Source: F1-60-MAGs149 sp037133755 (GTDB taxonomy: Bacteria > Actinomycetota > Thermoleophilia > Gaiellales > F1-60-MAGs149). Taken from it: a DNA stretch of 64,000 nt. How positions within the stretch are numbered: the stretch's first letter is position 1; each line of letters opens with the position of its first letter. Positions 50,045-58,328 of this stretch are shown piece after piece. The stretch is taken from assembly GCA_037133755.1 (NCBI GenBank), contig JBAXNN010000007.1:46381-110380 (forward strand), written 5' to 3'. The position numbers and the translations under genes are program-made. The notes beneath the pieces were generated by a model. The model was not told the origin of the DNA, made no database searches, and saw only the letters and a program-made list of their open reading frames with translations.

Positions 50045-50518
50045 ATGCCGTTTCCGACGCTTAACGGCACGTCGCTGTTGGGCGACGATATGGCGTTGCC
50101 GGCCGGTCTGCCTGCCGAGCGCACGCTCGTGCTGTGCGCCTTCAAGCAGCATCAGCAGGCGCAGGTCGACCGCTGGATCGAGCGCGCGGTGCGCGAACTC
50201 GACGTTGCAGCGACGCCACTCGGTCTGGGTGACGACGCGGCTACCGCAGTGATCGAAGTGCCGTGCCTCGGTCGCAAGTGGCGACCAGTGCGTCGCTTCA
50301 TCGACGGCGGCATGGCCTCATCGATTGCCCAGCCCCCGATTCTCGCGCGCACGATCACCGTCTACGGCGACGTCGGCGCGATCCTGACGGCGCTCGACGC
50401 GCCGAACGCCGACCACGTGCAGGCGCGGGTCGTGCGCCGGTCCGGCGAAATGCTTGCTGCCGCCGCGGGAGAGCCCACGGGTACAGGCTGGGACGTGATC
50501 GCCGCGGCGCTGCGCTAG
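50045..50518 (+). CDS. thioredoxin-fold-like hypothetical protein
   Basis: This 157-residue protein opens FPTLNGTSLLGDDMALPAGL, then TLVLCAFKQHQQAQVDRWI. This is the layout of ATP10/AhpC-TSA-like proteins that lack the redox CxxC. The later DGGMASSIAQPPILARTITVYGD segment also fits such folds. No catalytic Cys pair is seen; C41 is single. The family assignment is tentative. Its stop shares CTAG with the convergent ROK-like gene. Confidence 0.6.
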   Translation: MPFPTLNGTSLLGDDMALPAGLPAERTLVLCAFKQHQQAQVDRWIERAVRELDVAATPLGLGDDAATAVIEVPCLGRKWRPVRRFIDGGMASSIAQPPILARTITVYGDVGAILTALDAPNADHVQARVVRRSGEMLAAAAGEPTGTGWDVIAAALR

Positions 50519-51279
50519 AACGCGGCGAGCGCAGCGCCGATCAGCGTGGCGTCAGCACCAAGTGCGGCGGGCAGGAGCTCGACGCCGCTGCCAACCTCCG
50601 CAACGACGAGCGCGCGGAACGCGTCGTTGAGGCCGACGCCGCCACCCATGATCACGACAGGGATACCGGTGGCCACGATCCCCGCCGCCAGCGCGCTCGC
50701 AGCAGCAGCAACGATCGCTGCCTTCGTGGGATCCGAGATCGCATGCGCCGCTGTCACCGTGTCGGCCTCGCGAGCGATCGCGATACCACTCGCAGTTGCC
50801 TCGAGTGCCTGATCGTTGAGTGCCGCGGTGACGGTCGTGGAGTCGGGCGCCAGGCGGCTGCGCTGCATCAGCGCGGCCGACACGTTCTGCCCGGCATGGA
50901 CGTAGAGGAATGTTTCGAGCTCGCGTCCCGCGCCGAGCTTCGCCTCACCGACGCCAGCGGCGTACGCATCGGTCAGGAAGCGCCAGTCCGGCTTGATCTC
51001 CTCGAAGGCGGTCTCCATGTCCGACTCGCGCCAGTCCCAGAATTCCGCAGACTCGATCGTGTTCTTCGCCCCGACGTGTTCGGGCAGCGCGATGCCGATA
51101 CCCATCGCATCCGCACCAAGGCCGCGCGACAGCCCGACGACGTCGCCCAGCAGCACGTCCGCACCGCGGCTGGGGCGCGTATCCATCACGCGTCGATCGA
51201 CGATGCGCCCCGTGTCGATGTTCACGCGCGCGCCGCTGACCTTGGAGACGCCGACGTCGATGCCGATGGAGAAGCTCAC
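50515..51279 (-). CDS. degenerate ROK-family paralogue, probable pseudokinase
   Basis: This 254-residue protein aligns along its length with the ROK kinase encoded next to it. The phosphate-binding D-x-G-G-T-K is changed to DVGVSK (8-13). The GTGIS-type loop is replaced by GQNVSA (130-135). The catalytic-type Asp remains as D104 (TDAYAAG), and EAKLGAGRE is kept. No ROK zinc motif is seen. The loss of two ATP-contact motifs suggests a regulatory or structural partner. GTG start; last gene of the minus-strand arm of the sugar island. Confidence 0.75.
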   Translation of the reverse strand: MSFSIGIDVGVSKVSGARVNIDTGRIVDRRVMDTRPSRGADVLLGDVVGLSRGLGADAMGIGIALPEHVGAKNTIESAEFWDWRESDMETAFEEIKPDWRFLTDAYAAGVGEAKLGAGRELETFLYVHAGQNVSAALMQRSRLAPDSTTVTAALNDQALEATASGIAIAREADTVTAAHAISDPTKAAIVAAAASALAAGIVATGIPVVIMGGGVGLNDAFRALVVAEVGSGVELLPAALGADATLIGAALAAF

Positions 51280-51313
51280 GGTCTGATGTTCGCAGGTACG
51301 CGCGGGGTGGCCG

Positions 51314-52123
51314 TCAGCTGGGTGCCTGGGCCGCGCACTCGGCAGCACCGACGATCCCGGCCCGGTCGCCGAATTGCGCCGGGACGACCGGCGGCAGGTT
51401 CGCGTACGTAGGATCGATCGAGGCGGCCAGGGCCTCGGCGACCAGCTTGCGATACGTGGCGTTGAGACCGAGACCACCACCGAGGACGATGGCGCCCGGA
51501 TCGAGGAGGTGGACTGCTCGAGCGAGCTCTCGTCCTAAGGCGTCTGCTGCTACGCGAATGTGCGGGGCGTGAGTCGGGTCGGCGAATGCCTCTTGCGCTG
51601 TGGGCGTCCCGGCGGCGCGCGCGATGGCTGGGCCGCTCGACTGCTCTTCGACAAGCGGTGCGCCGAGCAGGATCGCCCGCCCGTCGGCGCCGCTCCACGG
51701 ACGACCGTCGAGCACGAACGACGATGAGATGCCCGTGCCGACGCTCACGTACAGAAAGGAATCGAACTCGCGCCCGGCACCCAGACGACTCTCGGCACAC
51801 GCGGCTGCCTGGACATCGGAGACGATCCGCACCGGTGGCAGCCCGGCGAATGCCGCTGCGAGATCGAGCTCGCGCCAATCCCAGTTTGCGGCGCTGCGGA
51901 TGCGTCCCGTCGCGTCCACCATCTCGGGCACGCCGATCCCGATTGCCGCCGCGTCGCCCACGATCGATCGCGCCAACTCGACCACGTCATCGAGCACGGC
52001 CTGTCCGCCGCGCTCCGCGTTCGTGTCGATCACTCGCTGGCTCGACACGGCGCCGGTTGCGATGTCGACGATGCCCGCCGCCAACTTGGTGCCGCCGGCG
52101 TCGATCCCGACGATCGCGGTCAT
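51314..52123 (-). CDS. ROK-family sugar kinase
   Basis: This 269-residue ROK kinase has DAGGTK (8-13), catalytic D103 (SDVQAAA), GTGIS (129-133) and the adenine loop LGGGLGLNATY. The usual HxCGxxGCxE zinc site is absent. This occurs in some small ROK kinases but is not typical of glucokinase or NagK. The sugar is unknown. ATG start overlaps the upstream cupin stop by 4 bases. The next gene downstream is a degenerate copy of it. Confidence 0.85.
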   Translation of the reverse strand: MTAIVGIDAGGTKLAAGIVDIATGAVSSQRVIDTNAERGGQAVLDDVVELARSIVGDAAAIGIGVPEMVDATGRIRSAANWDWRELDLAAAFAGLPPVRIVSDVQAAACAESRLGAGREFDSFLYVSVGTGISSSFVLDGRPWSGADGRAILLGAPLVEEQSSGPAIARAAGTPTAQEAFADPTHAPHIRVAADALGRELARAVHLLDPGAIVLGGGLGLNATYRKLVAEALAASIDPTYANLPPVVPAQFGDRAGIVGAAECAAQAPS

Positions 52124-52953
52124 GGCAGGAACGAGGGCGCGACGCCGAAGACGAGACGGCAGGTCTCGCCGCCAACGTTGCGGATGTCGTACGTCGAGCC
52201 AGCGGGGATGTACATGACGTCCTCGGGACCAAGCTCGGCTACGACCTCGCCGTCGGTCTTGCTCGCACGCACGTAGGTACCGGGCGTCAGGGCGAAGAGG
52301 ATCAGGTCGCCACCGTGGGCGTGCTGCTGGGAGACGCCGCCCGGCGAGATCTCGATCCAACCAGCCGTCAGGTGCTCGGCGGCCAGCTCGACTCCCGTCA
52401 GGACGCCGGGCTCGTAGCGAAGCATCGCGTCGCGACCATCGTGGACACGGAACGGCCCCGGTGCTGCGCGGCCGGCGGCAAGGTCCTCGTCGCGTTGGTA
52501 GCGCCAGTCAGGCTTCTCGAGGTAGGGGCGCGTCCGAGCATGCGCGCCGCTCGTGCCGGCCGACGGCGGTGGTGCGAACAGCTCGAGCACGCGCAGGGGC
52601 TGGCCGCCATGGGCATAGACGTGCTGCCAGGTATTGGGGCCAAACGAGGCGCCCTGTCCGGTCGGGACGTGCACGACATGGCCGGTCTCAGGGCTCATCA
52701 GGATCATCTCGCCCTCGAGGACGTGCAGGTACTCGTCGGCGCCGAAGATCGTGCGGAACTCCTCGGAGTGGCGATACGAGCCCTGCGGGCCGACGCCGAA
52801 TACGAGGCAGTGGACCTTGTCGGTCGAGGCATAGATCCAGTCGTTGACCTCGCCGGCCTCGTGGTCGCCCCAGACGTGGCGTGTCACGTCGGTGCGCGTG
52901 ATGCGCGTCGGGCCGTCGAAGGTGGGGCGGGGAGAGGGCGAGTACTTGGTCAT
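52120..52953 (-). CDS. two-domain cupin protein
   Basis: This 277-residue protein contains two beta-barrel cupin halves (about 45-125 and 190-272). The first includes GADEYLHVLEGEM and a late HV. The second has HAHGGDLILF, with metal-type His residues and E-D near the end. Such proteins are sugar isomerases, dioxygenases or sensors. Being between an oxidoreductase and a ROK kinase favours a sugar-related role. It overlaps its downstream neighbour by 4 bases and follows the upstream gene after 2 bases. Confidence 0.82.
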   Translation of the reverse strand: MTKYSPSPRPTFDGPTRITRTDVTRHVWGDHEAGEVNDWIYASTDKVHCLVFGVGPQGSYRHSEEFRTIFGADEYLHVLEGEMILMSPETGHVVHVPTGQGASFGPNTWQHVYAHGGQPLRVLELFAPPPSAGTSGAHARTRPYLEKPDWRYQRDEDLAAGRAAPGPFRVHDGRDAMLRYEPGVLTGVELAAEHLTAGWIEISPGGVSQQHAHGGDLILFALTPGTYVRASKTDGEVVAELGPEDVMYIPAGSTYDIRNVGGETCRLVFGVAPSFLP

Positions 52954-52955
52954 GG

Positions 52956-54053
52956 TCAGCTCCGCGGATCATGGCGCGCACGACGATCGGGCGCGGCGGC
53001 ATCCCAACCCTCGTACGTCACAGCGGGGAATTCGCTCGTGATCTCCTGTGCCATACCCGTGCGCCCGGCCTCCTGGGCCGCGAGCATGATCTCGAGGGCG
53101 TGGTAGCCGTGCTCGGGGCGGATGAGCGGCTCGCGCCCGGTCTCGATCGCCTCGACGAGGTGGGCGAGGCCCGCCGTCCAACGCCACGTCGGGTTCGATT
53201 CGGGATGCACGGTCCAGGCGTTACGCGCGTTCTCCCATGCCTCGTACCCGTCGGGCGCCCAGTCGTCGCCGTTCAGCTGGATCGTGCCGAGCGTGCCGTA
53301 CAGCTCGATCGCGGGCGAGTGGTACTTCTGCATGGTGAAGCCCGTGGTGACGACGGCATACGTTGCCGCTCCGAAGTCGATCAGCACGTGCGCGTTGTCG
53401 TCGACCTCGACACGCATGGTTTCGCCTTCGACCACGCGTTCCGGGATCGCCGTGCCGACCATGCCGGTCACGCGCTTCGCGGATCCGAGCAGAGCGCAGA
53501 GCGAGACGACGTTGTAGACGCCGAGGTCGAACAGCGAGCCGCCACCCGAGCGATAGAACCACTGGCCCCAGTTGGGCCCGGCCCAGCCGTAGCGTGCGCG
53601 GGCCAGCGTGGTCTGGCCGATGCGCCCCGACTGAAGGTCGGCGTGGATGGCGCGAAAGGTGGGCGAGAGGATCACGTGCGGGGCGGGAATCAGGTGCCCT
53701 GGGGCCGTCTTGGCGAGCTCAACCAGACGGGCGGCAGTCTCGAGGTCCGTGGCCATCGGCTTTTCCACCAGGACGTGCTTGCCTGCCTGCAAAGCGGCCT
53801 CGGCCAGCGGGCCGTGCGCGGGCATGGACGTCAGGATCAGCACCAGCTCGACGTCGGGATGGGCAATCACCGCGTCGGCCTCGGCGAGATCGGCGGCACC
53901 CGGATACTGCTCGAGCGCGAAGGCGCGCTTGGCGGGGTCGGGATCGCAGACCGCGACCACGCGGACCGCACCGTCGCGGATGAGGGGGGCGAGCTCGGTG
54001 CGATACGGCCCCTCCCAGACGTTGCCGAGGCCGATGATGCCGACGCCGATCAT
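52956..54053 (-). CDS. Gfo/Idh/MocA family oxidoreductase
   Basis: This 365-residue NAD(P)-dependent sugar oxidoreductase opens with the Rossmann GIIGLGNV. It has the CDPDPAKR ribose contact and the catalytic-region GKHVLVEKPMATD. The C-terminal beta domain carries GGGSLFDLGVY. The class oxidises or epimerises sugars and inositols. The start was placed at the Rossmann strand. It overlaps the SIS gene by 4 bases, confirming an operon reading leftward. Confidence 0.92.
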   Translation of the reverse strand: MIGVGIIGLGNVWEGPYRTELAPLIRDGAVRVVAVCDPDPAKRAFALEQYPGAADLAEADAVIAHPDVELVLILTSMPAHGPLAEAALQAGKHVLVEKPMATDLETAARLVELAKTAPGHLIPAPHVILSPTFRAIHADLQSGRIGQTTLARARYGWAGPNWGQWFYRSGGGSLFDLGVYNVVSLCALLGSAKRVTGMVGTAIPERVVEGETMRVEVDDNAHVLIDFGAATYAVVTTGFTMQKYHSPAIELYGTLGTIQLNGDDWAPDGYEAWENARNAWTVHPESNPTWRWTAGLAHLVEAIETGREPLIRPEHGYHALEIMLAAQEAGRTGMAQEITSEFPAVTYEGWDAAAPDRRARHDPRS

Positions 54054-55063
54054 GGTGTGGCCTTTCCGCTCGCACGGGCCGTCGCGTAGTACGCGTCCGT
54101 CCACGTGGGGTTGTCGATGTCGTGCCCGCCGAGGTTCGCGAGTACGCCACTGGCCGCACACGTGGCGGGCAGGAGCGTGGCGAACGCGAAGCGGCGGTCG
54201 ATCGTGCTGCCTCCGGGCACCACAACCACGTTGGCGCCTGTGGCACGGCAGACGTCAACGGCTTCGCCAAACCCGGGGTCCCCCGACGTCTCGAGGGCCA
54301 GCACCAGGTGCTGCGGGTTGAGGCCGTACATGACGCTCGTCGCTCCTTCACGCGTTTCCGCTCCCTCGGCGGGAATACGCGAGATCTCCTTCAGGAGCAG
54401 GGCAGTCTCGAGGGCAGCCGCCCAGGCCGGACCGCCACCGAACGACGCTGCGGCAATCGGGACGGAGGGCGTGGTGAGGCTCTGCTCGGCCCACTCGGCG
54501 GCCGTGGCAATCGCTGCCTCCAGTGCGGCGGGGCCGGCGTCCGGGACCGTGGCGAGGGTGGCGTCACCGGTCACGCCGCCCCAGATGCGCAGTCCGATCG
54601 CGAGGGCACCAGCGAGCGCCTGCGTGTGGGTGATCGCGCGCTGGTGCAGCACGGTCTGGAGCGCCACGGCGTCGGCGAGGCGACCAAGTGTCGATTCTGC
54701 GTGCGCGGTGATCGCCACGACGGGCTTCGGAGCTCCCTGCTCAATCGCGCGCACGACATCCTTGAACTCGCCCGAGGACGAGATCGCGAGCAGTCGATCA
54801 CCCTCGCGCCAGGCAAAGCGCGGGTCGGCGACCACACCGGCGGGCAGTGCGACAAGCTCGGGTCCATGCGGTGACTCCAGCGCGGCGAGTGCGATCGCGA
54901 ACGCGATGTAGTACGCGGCGCCGTTGCCCGTCGCGATGACGCGGCGCACCGAGGGATCGCGCAGCACGGCAACGGCATCAGCGACGCCGGCGTTCGCGTC
55001 GAGCGTCTGCTGGAGCGCCTCCGGCATCTCCAGTACGTCCAGCCACAATCCCGATTCACGCAT
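54050..55063 (-). CDS. SIS-domain sugar isomerase-like protein
   Basis: This 337-residue protein has two SIS domains, as in GlmS and AgaS relatives. The first shows ATGNGAAYYIAF, then ISSSGEFKDVVRA and ITAHAESTLG. The second shows LKEISRIPAEGAETREG and VPGGS. It lacks a glutaminase domain, so it probably isomerises or deaminates an amino-sugar or keto-sugar phosphate. First gene of the minus-strand arm, with TAGCCT 7 bases before the ATG. Confidence 0.85.
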   Translation of the reverse strand: MRESGLWLDVLEMPEALQQTLDANAGVADAVAVLRDPSVRRVIATGNGAAYYIAFAIALAALESPHGPELVALPAGVVADPRFAWREGDRLLAISSSGEFKDVVRAIEQGAPKPVVAITAHAESTLGRLADAVALQTVLHQRAITHTQALAGALAIGLRIWGGVTGDATLATVPDAGPAALEAAIATAAEWAEQSLTTPSVPIAAASFGGGPAWAAALETALLLKEISRIPAEGAETREGATSVMYGLNPQHLVLALETSGDPGFGEAVDVCRATGANVVVVPGGSTIDRRFAFATLLPATCAASGVLANLGGHDIDNPTWTDAYYATARASGKATP

Positions 55064-55070
55064 CGTCGGG

Positions 55071-55076
55071 AGGCTA
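55071..55076 (-). promoter_or_regulatory. -10 element TAGCCT, leaderless, left arm of sugar island
   Basis: TAGCCT on the minus strand ends 7 bases before the ATG at 55063. Confidence 0.45.
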
Positions 55077-55124
55077 TCACCGACCGCTTTGGCGTGGTGG
55101 CCGCGACATCACGCGGGCGCGCCC

Positions 55125-55130
55125 TATACT
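55125..55130 (+). promoter_or_regulatory. -10 element TATACT, right arm of sugar island
   Basis: TATACT lies 38 bases before the binding-protein ATG, leaving a leader with an AGGGAGGAG Shine-Dalgarno. The -35 is weak. No obvious shared operator is seen in the 105-base divergent gap. Confidence 0.5.
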
Positions 55131-55168
55131 CCCCGGCAACCGAGGATTTCACCAGGGAGGAGAAATCG

Positions 55169-56566
55169 ATGAGGAAGTTCATGCTCGCGCTGCTCGTGGC
55201 ACTGATTGCCGCGATCATCGCTGCGTGCGGAGGGACGCCGGGGTCGGATGGTGGCGGTGGCGCCGAGTCCGCTGCAACCGTTGAGACCAGCGCTGCTGAT
55301 GCCGGCAATCCGTTCGCGAAGTACGGCGATATAACACTGCACGTCGCGTCCGCCGACAACCAGGATCCGGGCCCGATGCCCGTGATCAAGGAGCTCGCCG
55401 CCCAGTTCGAGAAGAAGTATCCGAACGTCAAGGTCGAGATCGACTTCAAGGGCTTCTCCGACTACATCAAGGTGATCCCGCTGCAGATGGCCAGCAACAA
55501 CGCACCGGATGTGGCTGAGGGCAACCAGGGTTGGCAGATCGACGGCGCACTCGTCAAGTCGAAGCTGATCCTGCCGCTCACCGACCAGCTCGAGATGATG
55601 GGCTGGAAGGACTGGTACACGCCGGATACGTTCCAGCAGTTCGAGTGGGCCGATGACGGCTCCAAGTTCGGTGACGGCACCGTCTACGGCGTCGGCCAGT
55701 TCGGCCAGTCGACGGGCGTCTTCTACAACAAGGCCAAGCTCTCTGAGGCTGGCATTGATCCCATGTCGCTGAAGACCTGGGACGACTTCCAGGCTGCAGT
55801 GCTGAAGCTCCGCGGTTCGATGCCCGCCGATGAGCCGGTCGTGACGATCGGCAACCTCGACGGGTACGCGATCGTGCATGCCTGGGGCATGTTCCAGGGC
55901 GCCAACTCGACGAACGCTCAGTCGATCCGCGACTGGGTCTTCCAGTCGGATGGCGCGACGTTTGACAACGCCGAGAACATCGCGGCGCTCAAGCAGCTCC
56001 AGGATTGGGTCAACGCCGGCGTATTCGGCAAGGACTTCAATGCCGTCAACGAGAACGACGCTGCCGCTGCGTTCGCCAAGGGTCAGGGCGCGTTCCTGAT
56101 GGGCGGCAACTGGCAGGCCGGTGTGGTCAAGGAGGGGCTCGGCGCTGATGCGGGCTTCATGAACGGGCCTCCCGGGGTCAGCGGCAAGCACATCGCGATC
56201 GGCTCGACGTCGCTGCCGTGGCACATCTCGTCCAAGTCGAAGTACCCGGACGTGGCCGCGGCCTTCATCAACCACCTGATCAACGGCGAGGGCTCGGCCC
56301 AGCTGATGTACGACCAGGTGCAGATCCCGGCTGTGCAGTCGGCACCGCAGCCCGAGGGCGATGAGTACCTCGGTCAGGTGGCTACGGGTTGGCAGGAGCT
56401 GGTCAAGGACGGCGGTCTCACGCTGTTCCTCGACTGGTCCTCGCCGAGCATGTACGACACGATGGGCGCCGAGTTCCAGAAGCTCGCCGCCGGCAAGGCC
56501 ACCCCTGAAGAGGTCGCCAAGACCATTCAGGCGGATTGGCAGAAGTTCCACGACACCCTCAAGTAG
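55169..56566 (+). CDS. sugar-binding lipoprotein of ABC transporter (SBP family 1)
   Basis: This 465-residue family 1 binding protein has lipobox IAAC (C20) and a Gly/Ser linker. It shows the MalE-type folds: QFEKKYPNVKVEIDFKGF, GVGQFGQSTGVFYNK and a conserved GGNWQAGV near 310. It delivers a sugar or glycoside to the two permeases that follow. Strong Shine-Dalgarno, so high expression is likely. The stop is 3 bases before the permease GTG. Confidence 0.94.
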   Translation: MRKFMLALLVALIAAIIAACGGTPGSDGGGGAESAATVETSAADAGNPFAKYGDITLHVASADNQDPGPMPVIKELAAQFEKKYPNVKVEIDFKGFSDYIKVIPLQMASNNAPDVAEGNQGWQIDGALVKSKLILPLTDQLEMMGWKDWYTPDTFQQFEWADDGSKFGDGTVYGVGQFGQSTGVFYNKAKLSEAGIDPMSLKTWDDFQAAVLKLRGSMPADEPVVTIGNLDGYAIVHAWGMFQGANSTNAQSIRDWVFQSDGATFDNAENIAALKQLQDWVNAGVFGKDFNAVNENDAAAAFAKGQGAFLMGGNWQAGVVKEGLGADAGFMNGPPGVSGKHIAIGSTSLPWHISSKSKYPDVAAAFINHLINGEGSAQLMYDQVQIPAVQSAPQPEGDEYLGQVATGWQELVKDGGLTLFLDWSSPSMYDTMGAEFQKLAAGKATPEEVAKTIQADWQKFHDTLK

Positions 56567-56569
56567 GGC

Positions 56570-57505
56570 GTGGCTGCAAACGCCACACGCGAAGGTCGGC
56601 GCCGCCCCGGGATCCTGTCCCGGGGCGGTAGCCGCCGTCGAGCGCCGGGCGAGCCGCGATACGTCGCGTTTCTCTTTCTGCTGCCTGCGCTCGCGTTCTA
56701 CCTGCTGTTCACGTTCCTGCCGTTGCTGCACACCGTGTGGCTCTCGTTTTTCGAGTGGGATGGCATCACGCTCGGGCACTTCGTCGGCCTGGCCAACTAC
56801 CGCGAGCTTCTGACCGACGAGGAGATCCGCGGCTCGTTCGTCCATTCGATCAAGCTGATCCTGTACTACTCGGGCATCGCGGTGCTGATCGCGCTGCTGC
56901 TGATCCTCGTGCTGCAGCGCGCCAAGCCGCGCGGGCTCACCGTCTTTCGCACCATGATCTTCCTGCCGCAGACCGTGGCGGTCGTGGTGGTCGCGCAGGC
57001 CTTCGTCTGGATCTACGCGCCCGACGGGCCGCTCAATCGCCTGCTCGAGCCCTTCGGTCTGGACCGGCAGTGGCTGGGGGACTTCGATACCGCACTGCCT
57101 GCGCTTGGCTTCGTCGGCTCGTGGATCACCTTCGGGCTCGCGTTCGTGCTCTTCCTCGCCGGGATGCAGCGCATTCCGCAGGCGCTCTACGACGCCGCGC
57201 GCGTCGATGGGGCCAACGTCTGGCAGGAGATGCGCGTCGTCACGCTGCCGCAGTTGCGGAACGAGCTCGCGGTCGTGCTGACGCTGACGACCATCACCGC
57301 GCTTCGCTCCTTTGATCTCATCTACAACACGACGAAGGGTGGACCGGGCGGCGAGACGCGCGTGCCGAGCGTCCTGATCGTGCTCAACGCCTTTTCCTAC
57401 GGCCGCGTCGGCATGGCGTGCGCCGTTGCCGTGGTCCTGACGCTGATCATCTTCGCCGTCGCGCTGGTCATCACCCGCATCGGCGATCGCGGGGAGCACG
57501 CGTGA
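56570..57505 (+). CDS. sugar ABC transporter permease (MalF/UgpA type)
   Basis: This 311-residue permease has six helices. A basic N-terminus precedes the first helix (about 36-58). The EAA loop is at about DAARVDGANVWQEMRVVTLP. It starts with GTG. Codons about 11-20 form an 11-bp perfect stem-loop. It overlaps the next gene by 4 bases (GTGA). Confidence 0.93.
   Translation: MAANATREGRRRPGILSRGGSRRRAPGEPRYVAFLFLLPALAFYLLFTFLPLLHTVWLSFFEWDGITLGHFVGLANYRELLTDEEIRGSFVHSIKLILYYSGIAVLIALLLILVLQRAKPRGLTVFRTMIFLPQTVAVVVVAQAFVWIYAPDGPLNRLLEPFGLDRQWLGDFDTALPALGFVGSWITFGLAFVLFLAGMQRIPQALYDAARVDGANVWQEMRVVTLPQLRNELAVVLTLTTITALRSFDLIYNTTKGGPGGETRVPSVLIVLNAFSYGRVGMACAVAVVLTLIIFAVALVITRIGDRGEHA
56602..56628 (+). 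promoter_or_regulatory. 11-bp perfect hairpin at the binding-protein/permease junction
   Basis: CCGCCCCGGGA (56602-56612) pairs with TCCCGGGGCGG (56618-56628) across a 5-base loop, inside the first 20 codons of the permease. Its position parallels the stem in the peptide operon. It could stabilise the binding-protein mRNA and lower permease output. Confidence 0.55.
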
Positions 57506-58326
57506 TCACACGTCGCGATCAGTGGACGGCCTACGTCGTCCTCGGCCTGTTCTCGCTCCTCGCGCTGTACCCCGTGCTGGGGATCCTCGGGTTGGCCATG
57601 CACACCAAGGACGACCAGATCACGGGCTTCGCGTTGCCGACCACCTTCTCATTGGACACGTTTGCCAAGGCCTGGACCGACGGCAACTTCGCGACCGGGC
57701 TGTGGTCGAGCTTCATCGTGGCCGTCGCCGTGACGGCGGTCTCCGTCGTGCTGTCGATCGGTACAGGCTACGCGTTCGGCACGATGCGGTTTCCCGGCGA
57801 TACGGTGATCTTCGGGCTGATCCTGCTGGGCCTGATCTTCCCGTACGAGGCGACCGTGATCCCGCTCTACTACGACCTGCAGTCGTTCAATCTGACGAAC
57901 ACCTACTGGGCGCTGATCCTGCCGCAGATCGGGCTCTCGATCCCCTTCGGCACCTTCTGGATGCGCGCGTTCTTCCGCTCGACGCCGAAGAGTCTGATCG
58001 AGGCGGCGCGGGTCGACGGCGCGGGGAGTTTCACGATCCTCGTGCGCGTGCTCCTGCCGCAGGCGAAGCCTGCGCTCCTCACGCTCAGCGCGCTGATCTT
58101 CATGTACACGTGGAACGAGTTCCTGCTCGCGCTGGTGATGATTCAGGACCCGGACAAGCAGACCGCGCCGCTGGGACTCAGCTTCTTCGCCACGGCGACA
58201 CGCGCCGGTGATCCCACGGCGGTTGCCGCGGCCGCCGTGATCGTGGCCCTGCCCGTCATCATCGTGTACGTGCTGCTGCAACGGCACTTCATTCGCGGAA
58301 TCACCGCTGGCGCGGTCAAGGAGTAA
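57502..58326 (+). CDS. sugar ABC transporter permease (MalG/UgpE type)
   Basis: This 274-residue permease has six helices and the EAA loop EAARVDGAGSFTILVRVLLP. It starts with GTG overlapping the MalF-type stop. With the preceding permease it makes the channel for an ATPase dimer probably supplied by the gene at 60592. An AAGGAG at its 3' end serves as the ribosome-binding site for the glycosidase. Confidence 0.93.
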   Translation: MITRRDQWTAYVVLGLFSLLALYPVLGILGLAMHTKDDQITGFALPTTFSLDTFAKAWTDGNFATGLWSSFIVAVAVTAVSVVLSIGTGYAFGTMRFPGDTVIFGLILLGLIFPYEATVIPLYYDLQSFNLTNTYWALILPQIGLSIPFGTFWMRAFFRSTPKSLIEAARVDGAGSFTILVRVLLPQAKPALLTLSALIFMYTWNEFLLALVMIQDPDKQTAPLGLSFFATATRAGDPTAVAAAAVIVALPVIIVYVLLQRHFIRGITAGAVKE

Positions 58327-58328
58327 TC

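Noticed and set aside
55124..57499. Antisense frame of 791 codons opposite the sugar binding protein and permease
   Set aside because: It is a shadow of real genes. The composition is low-complexity and charged, with no promoter or ribosome-binding site.
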